Below are positions 1 through 9,092 of a DNA stretch of 64,000 nt, in pieces. Location: contig JARUHG010000005.1 of NCBI GenBank assembly GCA_031216755.1, forward strand, positions 186,001 to 250,000, in the 5' to 3' direction. The stretch comes from Lysobacter arvi (GTDB lineage: Bacteria > Pseudomonadota > Gammaproteobacteria > Xanthomonadales > Xanthomonadaceae). Under the pieces are notes generated by a model, which saw nothing but the letters and a program-made list of their open reading frames with translations, had not been told where the DNA came from and ran no database searches. The position numbers were made by a program, and so were the translations under genes. Each line of letters starts with the position of its first letter. The stretch's first letter is position 1.

Positions 1-535
1 TCACCTCGCCACGCCGGATCGCCTGCTTCTCGTGCAGGCCATCGGCGTAGCGGTCCAGGTGCGCGTAGTAATACGCGTAACGACCGCTCGGCTCGAACTG
101 GTAGATCGTCAGGCCGCCGGGCACGCTGGTGAACAGCTTTTCGATGGTGCCGTCGGCCACCGCGATCACCGGCGTGCCGCGCGGCGCCATGATGTCGAGC
201 GCTTCGTGCACGCGGCCCTGCGCGCGTGCATCGCTGAACGTGTCGTGCAGTTGCGCGGCGGTGACGCCCTGGACGGGGATCGTCAGCGCGCCGACTTCCG
301 CAGCGTTCGCGTCCGTGTCGGGCAACGGCGTGTTCGCGACCGCAGCCGTTCGTGGGTCGGCAGCCGGAGGCGCGGGCGTCGTCGCGCGCGACGGCGACGC
401 CGTGGTCGACGCGACCGGGCTTGCCGTCGCATCGACGACCGCAGGCACGTTGCCGCGTTCGCGTCCGTAATGGAACAACGCTGCGTTCGCGCCCAGCAGC
501 ACGATCGCGAGGAACATCAACGCCGCCTTGCCCAT
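1..535 (-). CDS. M23-family (LytM-type) peptidase, 3' end cut by the window edge
   Basis: The first 178 or so residues of a membrane-anchored or secreted murein endopeptidase-like protein are visible; the rest lies outside the window. The N-terminus [20 protein letters not shown] is a single hydrophobic anchor or signal segment, followed by a Pro/Ala/Thr-rich linker to about residue 85. Then comes the M23 core: [17 protein letters not shown] matches the HxxxD zinc-binding strand, and [12 protein letters not shown] matches the next conserved strand with its HLD. The second zinc histidine (HxH) is only partly seen as YYAHL. The start is the ATG at 535, preceded by AAAGGAGG about 7 bases upstream. 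Family knowledge: such enzymes cut peptidoglycan cross-links or act as LytM activators. The neighbouring gene on the same strand is an L,D-transpeptidase, which fits a wall-remodelling pair. Confidence 0.85.
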   Translation of the reverse strand, partial: MGKAALMFLAIVLLGANAALFHYGRERGNVPAVVDATASPVASTTASPSRATTPAPPAADPRTAAVANTPLPDTDANAAEVGALTIPVQGVTAAQLHDTFSDARAQGRVHEALDIMAPRGTPVIAVADGTIEKLFTSVPGGLTIYQFEPSGRYAYYYAHLDRYADGLHEKQAIRRGEV

Positions 536-561
536 ACCGTGCCTCCTTTGCGTCGGACCGG

Positions 562-1542
562 TTACTGCTGCAGCACGGCCGGTGTTCCGGGTGCCACCGC
601 ATCGGCGAGCGCGCTCGCATCCCAGTTGGTCAACCGGATGCAACCGTGCGATTCGGTCTTGCCGATCTTGCCCGGTTCGGGCGTGCCGTGGATGCCGTAG
701 TGATCCTTGCTCAGATCGACCCAGACCACGCCGACGGGGTTGTTCGGGCCGGGTGCGATCTTCGCCTTCGCGTGGCCCGGGTCGGCGTCCCAGAACAGCT
801 TCGGGTTGTACTGGAAATGCGGATCGCGTGCGACGCCCTTGATCGTCCATCGGCCGATCGGCAGCGGATCGTGCTCGCTGCCGGTCGATGCCGGAAACCG
901 CGCGTACACGCGGCCTTGCGCATCCCGCAGCATCACCGACGCGTCCGATCGGTCGACGATCACCGATGCCGCCTTCGGCAGCGCATCGACCTGCACGTTG
1001 GGCACCCACAACGTGGTGCCTTCGCGCGTGAGATCCGCGCCGGGATTGAGCGCGGCCAGCAGCGCGGGGCTCGCGTGGAAACGCTCGCCCAGGCTTTCGG
1101 CGAGCGATGCGTAACCGAGTTGCGGCAGCGCCGCTTTCGCCATCATGTCGTCCGGCACCGCGGTGTACGGACCGGCGACGTCCTGTGCGGTGAGCCGATA
1201 CTGGATCAACGCCGGCGATGCGTCGGCGGTCAACGCGCGCCACGTTGCGTCGTCCATCGCGCCGGTCGCCTTCAGGTTGCGACTGCGCTGGAATGCGGCG
1301 ATTGCGCGCTCGGTGTTGCTGCCCCATCGTCCGTCGATCTCGCCCGTTCCAAAACGTGCGCGATCCAGCAGCACCTGCGCCCTGAGCCGCGCCGCCGCCT
1401 GTGTTTCGTCGTGCAGGTCGCCGGTGAACGCCGCCTGGTTGGCACGCGCGAGCGCCGCCGCATCGGGCGCTGCATCCTGCGCGAGGACGATCATCGGAGT
1501 GGACAGGGCGAACAGGAGCGCGGTGCGCGGGATCGACGTCAT
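562..1542 (-). CDS. L,D-transpeptidase (YkuD domain) with peptidoglycan-binding domain
   Basis: About 326 residues. A signal peptide ([20 protein letters not shown], cleaved near AQD) is followed by a peptidoglycan-binding-domain-1-like segment ([19 protein letters not shown], about residues 65-100) and a LysM-like linker. The C-terminal YkuD catalytic domain has the family signature: YGIHGTPEP, then SHGCIRLTN with the nucleophilic Cys near residue 301. Such enzymes form 3-3 cross-links or attach lipoprotein to peptidoglycan in the periplasm. An upstream in-frame ATG at 1566 and a longer extension to 1668 exist. The ATG at 1542 is chosen because it opens directly on a clean signal peptide, although no strong Shine-Dalgarno site is seen. 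The M23 peptidase lies immediately downstream on the same strand, so cotranscription is plausible. Confidence 0.9.
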   Translation of the reverse strand: MTSIPRTALLFALSTPMIVLAQDAAPDAAALARANQAAFTGDLHDETQAAARLRAQVLLDRARFGTGEIDGRWGSNTERAIAAFQRSRNLKATGAMDDATWRALTADASPALIQYRLTAQDVAGPYTAVPDDMMAKAALPQLGYASLAESLGERFHASPALLAALNPGADLTREGTTLWVPNVQVDALPKAASVIVDRSDASVMLRDAQGRVYARFPASTGSEHDPLPIGRWTIKGVARDPHFQYNPKLFWDADPGHAKAKIAPGPNNPVGVVWVDLSKDHYGIHGTPEPGKIGKTESHGCIRLTNWDASALADAVAPGTPAVLQQ

Positions 1543-1763
1543 CGAGTGGAATCCGGCAAGGAACATGCCTGCATGCTGCGTGGCGGGTTTTCGGCATTGC
1601 GTGAATGCACGCGCGCCACCTGTCGGCGCGCTGAAGCGCACGGTTCGCACGGACCGAGTCGCACGCACATCGCGGTGGGCGCCGTCTTCGTGGAACCACG
1701 CTTCCGTTATCGGAAGCTCACGAGCCCGAATGGATACTCGAGGCCCGCGTTCGAGATCTCTCG

Positions 1764-2744
1764 TTGACCCTGCCGGCCGATATCCATCGTGACCTGATCG
1801 TCATCGGCGCGTCCGCCGGCGGCCTGCGCGTTCTTCTCCAGCTCGCTTCGGCGCTTCCGGACGGCTTTCCTCCGGTGCTCGTGGTGCAACACATCGGCCA
1901 TCACGTCAGCCTGCTTCCCGAACTGCTGGAGAAGGCCGGACCCAACAGGGCGTTGCATCCGGTCTCGGGGCAGAAGATCGTTCCCGGCACCTTCCTCGTC
2001 GCGCCGCCGGATCACCACATGCTGGTCGGCGACGGCGAGATCCGCCTGACCACCGGGCCCAAGGAGAACTTCGCGCGGCCCGCGATCGACCCGCTATTCA
2101 GATCGGCCGCGCTGGCGTACGGCCCGCGCGCGATCGGCGTGATCCTGAGTGGTCGGCTCGACGACGGAACCGCGGGCCTGCATGCCATCAAGTCGGCCGG
2201 CGGCCTGGCCGTGGTGCAGGACCCGGACGATGCCGATGAGCCAAGCATGCCGTCGAGCGCGCTACGCTTCGTGGCGGCCGATCGCATCGCCACGAGCGCG
2301 GAGCTCGCCGGGATTCTCCAGGAACTGGCGCGGCAGCCCATCGTCGTCCGTGAACAGGTTCCCGAGATCATCCGCTGCGAGCACGAGCTCACCATCGACC
2401 GTCGAAACGCCATGCAGAAGCTCGATCAGATCGGTACGCGTTCGGACATCGTCTGCCCGGAGTGCGGCGGCGTGCTTTGGGAGATCGACGACGCCAGGCC
2501 GAAACGCTTCCGCTGCCATACCGGACACGCGTTCTCGCTGGCCGCGCTGGACGAAACGCAGGCCAGTCACGCCGACGCTGCCATCTGGGCGGCGCTCAAG
2601 GCGCTGCACGAACGGCATCGCGTACTGCTGATGATGCTGGAACTGCACGAGCCCGGCGATCCCGCCTTCGACGTGTGGCGCAACGAAGCCCAACGCGTGA
2701 AGCATCGCATCGACGTACTCCGGCAGCTGGCCGACGACGACTGA
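1764..2744 (+). CDS. Stand-alone CheB-type methylesterase with C-terminal zinc-ribbon-like segment
   Basis: 326 residues from a TTG start; no in-frame ATG occurs before residue 86. The CheB catalytic domain fills residues 10-190, with the triad visible as Ser17 (IGASAGG), His43 (VVQHIG) and Asp134 (SGRLDDGTAG). The N-terminal receiver domain of true CheB is absent, so activity would not be controlled by CheA phosphorylation. A C-terminal extension carries CPECGG and RCHTGHAFS, a likely Cys/His metal-binding knuckle, followed by a helical tail. Proteins of this layout are common in Proteobacteria and are often encoded beside hybrid histidine kinases. Here a PAS histidine kinase is encoded convergently just downstream. 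The substrate is not known from sequence. The family assignment is firm and the role is not. Confidence 0.88.
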   Translation: MTLPADIHRDLIVIGASAGGLRVLLQLASALPDGFPPVLVVQHIGHHVSLLPELLEKAGPNRALHPVSGQKIVPGTFLVAPPDHHMLVGDGEIRLTTGPKENFARPAIDPLFRSAALAYGPRAIGVILSGRLDDGTAGLHAIKSAGGLAVVQDPDDADEPSMPSSALRFVAADRIATSAELAGILQELARQPIVVREQVPEIIRCEHELTIDRRNAMQKLDQIGTRSDIVCPECGGVLWEIDDARPKRFRCHTGHAFSLAALDETQASHADAAIWAALKALHERHRVLLMMLELHEPGDPAFDVWRNEAQRVKHRIDVLRQLADDD

Positions 2745-2763
2745 ACGCCGGTGCGCGCGTTGG

Positions 2764-2781
2764 GCGCCGCAGTGGCGGCGC
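2764..2781. terminator. GC-rich hairpin between convergent genes
   Basis: A perfect 7-bp stem (GCGCCGC / GCGGCGC, loop AGTG) lies between the CheB-like gene and the histidine kinase and touches the kinase stop codon. No clear U-tract follows, so its role as a terminator is tentative. Confidence 0.35.
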
Positions 2782-3896
2782 TATTCGCGCGCGGGAAAGC
2801 GCACGATGAACTGGCTCCCCTTGCCCGGCCCTTCGCTGCGGGCCTGCACGCTGCCGGAGTGCATTTCCACGATCTTCTTCACCAGCGCCAATCCCAACCC
2901 CAGCCCGAGCTTGGAACCCTGCAACTGCGGCAGCGTGAACAGTTCGAAGATCTGCTCCAGCTGCGCGGTTTCGATGCCCACGCCTTCGTCCGACACGCGC
3001 ACGATCACTTCCGACCCGATGAACGTGCCCGTCACCCAGATGCGCCCCGGCGGCGGCGTATAGCGCAGCGCGTTCGCGATCAGGTTCACGAACACCTGCT
3101 GCATGCGCATGCGGTCGATGTGCATCTCGATGTCGCTCGCCGGCACGAGCACGGACACCGCGCGCCCTTCCTGGTCCATCTGCCGCAGCGCGATGCGCGT
3201 GGAGGCCTCCAGCAACTCGCGCAGGCGGCACTCGCTGCGGTCGAGGCTGAAGCTCCTGGAGGTGATCTTGCTGTGCTGCATCAGGTCGTCGATGAGCCGT
3301 GCCGCCATGTCGACGTTGCGCGAGATCATCTCCACGTGCGGTGCGGCCTCCGGGTCCACGACGCGTTTGCCCAGCACCGCGGCGGCGAGGCCGATGCCGG
3401 ACAGCGGATTGCGCAGCTCGTGGGCCAGCAGCGCGATCGCCGCGGTGAGGCCCTCGTTGGTCTGCGTGGTCGCGGTGCATTGCTTCAGCGCGGACTCCAG
3501 CTGCATCTTCGCGTCGGTCATGTCGCGGAAGATCTTGAGGAAGTTGTACTCGTCCACTTCCCCGCCCAGGCATATCGTCAGCCCGGACGCCCAGAACCGC
3601 GAACGATCGCTGCGCGTCATCCAGCGGTCGTTTCCCGACGTTCCGCGCTGGCGCGCTTCCTCCAGTTCATGCTCCGGAATGCCGTTGCGCACGTCGGGCA
3701 ACGTGAAGAAGCGCTCGACGTCCGTGTGCAACAGCTCGCTTCGGGCCTCTCCCAGGATCGTCTCCGCGCCCGCGTTCGCCCACGTGATCACGCCGGAGCG
3801 GTCCAGCAGCAACACCGCGTAATCGTTGGAACCATTGGCGAACATCCACAGCATCTGCCGGACGATCTGTTCGGCGGCCGGAGGGCTGTCGGTCAT
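2781..3896 (-). CDS. PAS-domain sensor histidine kinase, soluble
   Basis: 371 residues. The N-terminal third is a PAS domain (VLLLDRSGVITWANAGAETI, about residues 27-120). A DHp domain follows with the phospho-acceptor H-box LLAHELRNPLSG near residue 150. The C-terminal HATPase domain shows the N-box VFVNLIANALRYTPP, the G1 box VSDEGVGIE and G2 GLGLGLALVKKI. No transmembrane segments are seen, so it senses a cytoplasmic signal or works within a complex. The start at 3896 is preferred over 3944 because CAGGAG sits about 8 bases upstream. The nearby single-domain response regulator at 4525 is a possible partner, and the convergent CheB-like gene may belong to the same signalling circuit. Both links are inferences from position. 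Confidence 0.9.
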   Translation of the reverse strand: MTDSPPAAEQIVRQMLWMFANGSNDYAVLLLDRSGVITWANAGAETILGEARSELLHTDVERFFTLPDVRNGIPEHELEEARQRGTSGNDRWMTRSDRSRFWASGLTICLGGEVDEYNFLKIFRDMTDAKMQLESALKQCTATTQTNEGLTAAIALLAHELRNPLSGIGLAAAVLGKRVVDPEAAPHVEMISRNVDMAARLIDDLMQHSKITSRSFSLDRSECRLRELLEASTRIALRQMDQEGRAVSVLVPASDIEMHIDRMRMQQVFVNLIANALRYTPPPGRIWVTGTFIGSEVIVRVSDEGVGIETAQLEQIFELFTLPQLQGSKLGLGLGLALVKKIVEMHSGSVQARSEGPGKGSQFIVRFPARE

Positions 3897-4062
3897 CAAG
3901 GCGACTCCTGGCGGGAAGCGTGCAGTCTGACCTGCGCCTGCCATGCGAGACGTGAAAGGCCCTCGTTGCGTCAGGCAATGTGCGGCTGAACGGCAACCTG
4001 CGCCGCCTCATTGCGAAGACGCACGCCCAAGAGCCCGCTGCTTCGATCCGCGTTCGCGCGGC

Positions 4063-4272
4063 TCAATGGTAGTGCCGCAACGCGGGCGGACCCGCGCGCT
4101 CCCACGCCGCCTTGACGTCCGACTCCACGTCTTCCCATGTCAGGCCCGTCGCGCGCTCGTAGGACTTCCAGAGCGCCTCGGCGGCGAGCTCGGCCATTTC
4201 CCAGTTCGGTCCGTACATTTCGCGCGCGCCTTCGCCGATGGCGTCGATCAGGCTTTCGTAGTTCGTCATCAT
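4063..4272 (-). CDS. Small conserved hypothetical protein
   Basis: 69 residues, beginning MMTNYESLIDAIGEGAREMY. The start at 4272 (or the adjacent ATG at 4269) follows GGAGTGC at Shine-Dalgarno distance; the longer frame to 4323 lacks such a site. The protein is acidic and helical with several Trp residues (GLTWEDVESDVKAAW) and has no signal peptide or membrane segment. I do not recognise a characterised family. Small proteins of this kind recur in Lysobacter-type genomes. It lies between the histidine kinase and the response regulator on the kinase strand. Confidence 0.6.
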   Translation of the reverse strand: MMTNYESLIDAIGEGAREMYGPNWEMAELAAEALWKSYERATGLTWEDVESDVKAAWERAGPPALRHYH

Positions 4273-4524
4273 CTGCACTCCGCATCCGGCATGTGGCCGG
4301 GCTGGTGGCGGGCGACACCGCATGCGTCGCCACGATCATTACCGCCGCAACACTCGTGCCACCGCCCACGCTCCCGTCCGGTGCGCCGCGCATTCACGGG
4401 TGCGGAAAGAGCTGCGCACGCGTGTCCATATCTTCATTGCCGCAGGCGAACCGCTTGATGCGCGGGACACTTCACACGTTGGCGCGCCCGCAAGGCGCAC
4501 ACTGTCCCGAACATGGAGAAGGTG

Positions 4525-4881
4525 ATGAATCGAACGATTCTGGTAGTGGACGACAACGTGTACCTGGCACGGACGACAGCCCAGGTGCTCGAAGCGCAGG
4601 GGTTCCAGGCACACGCCGCGATGAATGCGACGCAGGCCCTGAAACTGGTGGCATCGCAGGCGTTCGAAGGCGCGATCATCGACGTCGATCTGAAAGGGCG
4701 CGTCAACGGCGTCGAGCTGCTGGCGGCGATACGCGAACTGCGCCCGGGATTGCGCGCGGTGCTGACGACCGGGCACGAACCCGACATCGTCGAACCGCCT
4801 GAAGGTGTCGTCCTGCTGCGCAAGCCGTATCGCATGTCGGATCTGGTCGCGGCGATGTTCAAGGAGGACCGTGCCGCGTGA
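4525..4881 (+). CDS. Single-domain response regulator (CheY-like receiver)
   Basis: 118 residues. It is a receiver domain only: the acidic pair is in ILVVDDN, the phospho-acceptor Asp in GAIIDVDLKG, the switch Thr in AVLTTGH, and the conserved Lys in LLRKPYRMSDL. No output domain follows, so it would act by protein contact or as a phosphorelay intermediate. The ATG at 4525 is preferred over the one at 4513, because GGAGAAG lies at ideal spacing before it (and overlaps the 4513 ATG). The histidine kinase at 2781-3896 is a candidate phosphodonor. Confidence 0.9.
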   Translation: MNRTILVVDDNVYLARTTAQVLEAQGFQAHAAMNATQALKLVASQAFEGAIIDVDLKGRVNGVELLAAIRELRPGLRAVLTTGHEPDIVEPPEGVVLLRKPYRMSDLVAAMFKEDRAA

Positions 4882-4932
4882 TTCACCGCGGACCTCGCGT
4901 GCGTGGGCGCGAGATCGAACGAAGCGTGAGGC

Positions 4933-5328
4933 TCAATCCATGCATTGCAGGCCGTCGGGCAAACGTACCCACGGGTGCTTGCGTAGGCCATACACCGACA
5001 CGAACGGCGGGGGGAAGGCGGGATCGGCGAACACGCCCACCGGGATCGTGAGGTAACCCGGAATCGCATCCATCGACCAGAACACGGTCGCGCCACATTC
5101 GGGGCAGAAGTGGAATCGTGCCGTGGTGCCCTCGTCGCCCGTGCGGGCGAACTGCGCACTGCGGCCCTGCACCGTCACCGCGTCTTCGGGAAACCGCGCC
5201 TGCACGCCGAACGCACTCCCCGTGCGTTTCTGACACGCGAGGCAATGACAGATCGAAACGCGCACCGGGTCACCGCGCGCGACCACGGTGAGCTTCCCGC
5301 AACTGCATGCGCCTGTGTGTTCGGTCAT
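4933..5328 (-). CDS. GFA-family zinc protein (glutathione-dependent formaldehyde-activating enzyme-like)
   Basis: 131 residues. The GFA fold is recognised from its cysteine pattern: CSCGK at the N-terminus, CHCLACQKRTGSAFG, and FHFCPECGATVFW. These Cys residues bind two zinc ions in the family. The founding Gfa protein was linked to the formaldehyde-glutathione adduct, but most small paralogues, including this one, have no proven substrate. The ATG at 5328 begins exactly at the conserved region; the frame extends to 5370 without family sequence. It is a single gene with opposite-strand neighbours. Confidence 0.85.
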   Translation of the reverse strand: MTEHTGACSCGKLTVVARGDPVRVSICHCLACQKRTGSAFGVQARFPEDAVTVQGRSAQFARTGDEGTTARFHFCPECGATVFWSMDAIPGYLTIPVGVFADPAFPPPFVSVYGLRKHPWVRLPDGLQCMD

Positions 5329-5555
5329 GGCATCGCCCGTCGGCGGCCTCCGGGAGCCGCGTGCCGTCACTGTACCTGCGTCTGCGCGATCTGCGCTCGT
5401 GCTGCGAAGGCTGCGTGCAACTCCGGAGGGGCGCGCCTACGCTCAGTCGCGCGAAGCGGCGGTTGAACGCGGTTCGACGCACTCGTTCAGCCAGTTCACC
5501 GGCGGTGGACGCGGGCCGTGCGATCAGGAGATTCCGTCAGAACCGGAGTACGTCC

Positions 5556-5903
5556 ATGTCGTCGTTCGCATTTCGCACCCTCTGTGTCGCCGCCCTGCTG
5601 ACCCTGAGCACAGCGGCCTCGGCGCAGCAGAAGAGCAATCCGTCATCCGCGTCGGCCGCACACGGCCAAGGCTCGATGGAACTGCACAGGATCATGAAGG
5701 AAGGCGGCGACATGCCGATGCCGATGTCGGGCGACGTCGACAAGGATTTCGCGGCGATGATGAGCATGCACCACCAGCAGGGCATCCGCATGGCCGACGT
5801 GCAGCTGAAGCACGGCAAGGATGCCGCGCTCAAGGCACTGGCGCAGCGGATCAAGGATGAGCAGAAGAAGGAGATCGGCGAACTGGCGCCGTTCAAGAAG
5901 TAG
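5556..5903 (+). CDS. Secreted DUF305-family protein
   Basis: 115 residues. A Sec signal peptide (MSSFAFRTLCVAALLTLSTA, cleaved near ASA-QQ) is followed by a short DUF305 core: DFAAMMSMHHQQGIRMADVQ and a Lys-rich helical tail. The Met/His-rich motif MMSMHHQQGI is typical of DUF305, a ferritin-like helical fold found in periplasmic proteins often linked to copper handling. Metal binding is inferred, not shown. GGAG lies 7 bases before the start. The frame extends upstream to 5307 but without family sequence. Confidence 0.85.
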   Translation: MSSFAFRTLCVAALLTLSTAASAQQKSNPSSASAAHGQGSMELHRIMKEGGDMPMPMSGDVDKDFAAMMSMHHQQGIRMADVQLKHGKDAALKALAQRIKDEQKKEIGELAPFKK

Positions 5904-5926
5904 ACGGTTCGCGAGCACGCGCGCGG

Positions 5927-6718
5927 TCACCGTGCGGCGGCTGGCGCGACGTTCGGCGACATCGACGCTTTCAGCTGCAGCATCGGTTCCTGCGAGACGT
6001 TGGTCATGCCGGTGGACGGGCGATCCAGGTCGAGCACCAGCGTGATGGCCAGCGTGAGCAGCACGAACAGGATGGTGGTCGCGCGTCGCTGCCGGCCGCG
6101 TTCGTAGCCCACCATGCCGGCGGACAGGAACGCGAAGAAGCCCAGCATGCGCAGGATGCGCGGCGGTACGTGCGACTGCCGCGCAGCGAAGCGCGTGGCG
6201 GCCAGGTCGATCGATTCGTTGGTGGTGGTAACCACGAGCGATCCGCGCGCGGTGTCGCGGAATGGCGCGATGCCCGCGAGCATCGTCGACCACAACTCGC
6301 CGTGCAGCGCTTCGGTCTGGCGATAGGTGCGCACCTCCTCGTCGGCGGTGCGCGCATTGCCGAACGCGATGCGGGCGTCGACGTAGCGCCGCAGTACGTC
6401 CCGCATGCGGTCCCGATCCGCATCGGCCATCAGGTCGGCACGCAGCCACGTCGTGCCGATGGCGTTCGCTTCGTTGACCACGAGTTCGCGCCGCGCGTCG
6501 TAGCGGCCGAGGGCGATGGAGAACGTGAAGCCGATCAGCAACGCCAGCAGCCCCAGCACCGAGGTCATCGCGAAGGCGTCTTCATGGTCGCCCTCGGCGC
6601 GACGCGTGCGCCGGCGCAGGTAGTGGCCGATCTCGCGGGACACGATCAGGCCGACGAGGAAGAGCAGGCCGAACACCCACAACGGAAGGTAAGGGAAGGA
6701 GGAACTGAACAACGCCAT
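5927..6718 (-). CDS. DUF4239-like integral membrane protein
   Basis: 263 residues with four hydrophobic segments (about 10-26, 48-70, 188-205, 212-231) and a large soluble loop between the second and third. The loop contains GRYDARRELVVNEANAIGTT, the characteristic stretch of the DUF4239 (bestrophin-like) family, whose function is unknown. It lies just downstream of a MarC-family gene on the same strand (24-base gap), and the two could be cotranscribed. Confidence 0.75.
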   Translation of the reverse strand: MALFSSSFPYLPLWVFGLLFLVGLIVSREIGHYLRRRTRRAEGDHEDAFAMTSVLGLLALLIGFTFSIALGRYDARRELVVNEANAIGTTWLRADLMADADRDRMRDVLRRYVDARIAFGNARTADEEVRTYRQTEALHGELWSTMLAGIAPFRDTARGSLVVTTTNESIDLAATRFAARQSHVPPRILRMLGFFAFLSAGMVGYERGRQRRATTILFVLLTLAITLVLDLDRPSTGMTNVSQEPMLQLKASMSPNVAPAAAR

Positions 6719-6742
6719 GCGTGTGCTCCGTCGTCGGGTGGT

Positions 6743-7432
6743 CTAGCGGGTCGGGTTCGAAGGCGCGATTGTCTGCGTGGCTGGCACGGGCGGCGGCTGG
6801 ATCTTCTGGATGCCGTTCACCAGGATCGTGAGCGCCAGCGCCACCTGCAGCACACCGAGCACCGCACCCAGGATCTGCAGCGGCACGACGCCCACGTGGC
6901 GCATGAACCACGCCGCGGCCAGCATCGCCAGCAGGTCCAGCACGATCACCCCGAGCGCCAGGCCCATCACCAGCCACATCCGGGTCGCGTCGTGACTGGA
7001 TGCGCAGAGCAGGATCACCGCCGCGATGCCGTATGGCGTCACGGTCACGGGGAACGCGAGATGCATGGCACCGTCCTGCGCCGGCACGGTACCGGCAGGA
7101 GCCGGTGCGCGGTATTGCCCGAACAGCGCCGCCAGCGCTGCGAGCAGGAACACCACGCCGGCGGCGATCTGCATCACCGGGACGCTGATCCGCCATTTGA
7201 CCATCAGCAGCGCGCCGATCCAGCCGCCGAGCACGACGCTGATGGCGCTGATCGCGGTCACGCGCACCGCGAGCCTGCGCAGCGCGGCGCGCTCCATGCC
7301 CTGCGTCGCCGCGAAGAACGGCCCGATCACCTTGATCGGGCCGAGCATGATGAAGAACAGCGTGAAGATCTCCGGCGCGCCGAGCGCATACATGTTTACG
7401 TGCGCAAGCTCCGGAACGATGGCGGGTGTCAT
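6743..7432 (-). CDS. MarC-family integral membrane protein
   Basis: 229 residues, about six transmembrane segments. The first segments (IFTLFFIMLGPIKVIGPFFA) and the central PVTVTPYGIAAVILL match the MarC/UPF0056 signature, in which the usual motif is P(L/I)xxP followed by GP. MarC was once thought to confer multiple antibiotic resistance; that role has been withdrawn and the family has no agreed function. The ATG at 7432 is chosen because AAGGGGGA lies about 8 bases upstream; the frame extends to 7489. The arylsulfatase gene lies 76 bases upstream on the same strand. Confidence 0.85.
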   Translation of the reverse strand: MTPAIVPELAHVNMYALGAPEIFTLFFIMLGPIKVIGPFFAATQGMERAALRRLAVRVTAISAISVVLGGWIGALLMVKWRISVPVMQIAAGVVFLLAALAALFGQYRAPAPAGTVPAQDGAMHLAFPVTVTPYGIAAVILLCASSHDATRMWLVMGLALGVIVLDLLAMLAAAWFMRHVGVVPLQILGAVLGVLQVALALTILVNGIQKIQPPPVPATQTIAPSNPTR

Positions 7433-7508
7433 GCGCGTCCCCCTTGCCGTGATGGACCGCGTGGGCGGAATGACGAGCGCCGCGTGCACGGCGCCCGTCG
7501 CCAGCAGA

Positions 7509-9092
7509 TCAGTTGCTGCTTCCCGCCGGCGTTTCCATCTTGCGCTGCGCTTCCTCCAGCGCCTTCTTCATGCTGAGCGTGTCGGCGCCCTGCGACGGCG
7601 GGAAGTCCATCAGGCTCTTGAGGTGGGCGGCGATGATCGGGCCGGCCGCCGTCGGTGCCCAGAGCTTGGACGCGAAGAACTTCCGGCCGATGTAACCCCA
7701 TTCGTGCGATTGCGGATCCATCTTCTCCATCGGATCCATCAGCAGGTTCATCACGTACGGCACGCTGGGGTAGTACTTGGCATCCCACCAGCTGCCTTCG
7801 CGCTTCACGCCGATGTGCATCTTCCATGCGTCGACGCGGATCGCCATCAGGTCGGTTTCGTCGTAGTAGAAGATCTCGCGACGCGCACCCTTCTCGCTCG
7901 CGCCGGTCCAGTGATCCAGCTGGTTGTAGCCGTCCAGGTGCACCTTGTACGTGGTGCCGTTCATGTCGTGACCCTTGAGCAGCTGTTCCTTCAGGTCCGG
8001 CAGGCCGGCGGCGGCAGCGAGCGTCACGAACACATCCTCATGGTTCTGGATCTGGTTGGAGACGCTGCCGGCCTTGATCTTGCCCGGCCACTTCACCAGG
8101 TGCGGCACGCGCACGCCGCCCTCCCATGTCGTGCCCTTCTCGCCGCGGAACGGCGCGTAACCGCCGTCGGGCCACAGCATCATCTCGTTCCCGTTGTCGG
8201 TGCTGTAGACGACGATCGTGTTGTCCTCGATCCCGAGCTCGCGAAGCTTGTCCAGCAGCGCGCCGACGTGTTCGTCGTGCTCGATCATCTTGGCGCGCAC
8301 GACGTCTTCTTCCGCACGGCCTTCGTCGACCGCCTTCTGGATGTAGGACTTCGGACTGTGCGAATGGATGTGGATGGCGGTGGTGTTGAACCAGCAGAAG
8401 AACGGCTTGTCGCCCTTGCCCACGCGATCAAGCCACTTGAGGGTTTCGTCGAGCACTTCCTTGTCGAACGTCTCCATCCGCTTGCGCGTCAGCGGGCCGG
8501 TGTCCTCGATCTTCTGCTTGCCGACGCGCCCGAACTTCTCGTCGGTGGTCGCATCGTCCTCGTCGGTCGCCCAGGCATGCAGAACACCGCGTGGGCCGAA
8601 CTTCTTCTTGTACTCGGGCATCTTCTGGCCCGGGTAATCCAGTTCTTCCGGCTCCTCTTCCGCATTGAGGTGGTAGAGGTTGCCGAACCATTCGTCGAAG
8701 CCGTGCGTGGTCGGCAGGAACTCGTTGCGATCGCCCAGGTGGTTCTTGCCGAACTGCGCCGTGGCGTAACCCACGGACTTGAGCACTTCGGCCAGCGTCG
8801 GGTCGCTCTTCTGGATGCCGCGCGTGGAGCCGGGAATGCCGATGGTGGTCATGCCCGTCCGGATCGGCAGCTGCCCCATGATGAACGCCGCTCGCCCCGC
8901 CGTGCAGCTGGGTTGCCCGTAGTGATCGGTGAACAGCATGCCGTCGCGGGCGATGCTGTCGATGTTCGGCGTTCGCCCCATCATCCCGTGCGTATAGGCA
9001 CCGACGTTCCACATGCCGATGTCGTCGCCCCAGATGACCAGGATGTTGGGACGTTCCGAGCCGTTGCCGTTTCCGTTCTTTGCCACTGCCAT
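7509..9092 (-). CDS. Arylsulfatase (type I, formylglycine-dependent)
   Basis: 527 residues, full length for a type I sulfatase. The metal-binding N-terminus reads RPNILVIWGDDIGMWN (the paired Asp). The formylglycine motif is SCTAGRAAF, matching C-x-A-x-R, so the Cys would be converted by a formylglycine-generating enzyme. VVYSTDNGNEM supplies the Asp-Asn of the second metal site, and FRGEKGTTWEGGVRVPHLVKW the family Lys and signature 2 region. There is no signal peptide: the N-terminus is MAVAKNGNGNGSERP, so it is probably cytoplasmic. The start is well fixed by TGGAGGT about 6 bases before the ATG. The frame continues far upstream to 9926 without related sequence. Substrate unknown. Confidence 0.92.
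   Translation of the reverse strand: MAVAKNGNGNGSERPNILVIWGDDIGMWNVGAYTHGMMGRTPNIDSIARDGMLFTDHYGQPSCTAGRAAFIMGQLPIRTGMTTIGIPGSTRGIQKSDPTLAEVLKSVGYATAQFGKNHLGDRNEFLPTTHGFDEWFGNLYHLNAEEEPEELDYPGQKMPEYKKKFGPRGVLHAWATDEDDATTDEKFGRVGKQKIEDTGPLTRKRMETFDKEVLDETLKWLDRVGKGDKPFFCWFNTTAIHIHSHSPKSYIQKAVDEGRAEEDVVRAKMIEHDEHVGALLDKLRELGIEDNTIVVYSTDNGNEMMLWPDGGYAPFRGEKGTTWEGGVRVPHLVKWPGKIKAGSVSNQIQNHEDVFVTLAAAAGLPDLKEQLLKGHDMNGTTYKVHLDGYNQLDHWTGASEKGARREIFYYDETDLMAIRVDAWKMHIGVKREGSWWDAKYYPSVPYVMNLLMDPMEKMDPQSHEWGYIGRKFFASKLWAPTAAGPIIAAHLKSLMDFPPSQGADTLSMKKALEEAQRKMETPAGSSN

Noticed and set aside
352-1767. Long open frames opposite the L,D-transpeptidase, and many similar long frames elsewhere
   Set aside because: They are GC-driven shadows: Arg/Ala-rich low-information sequence opposite or in another frame of a recognised gene.
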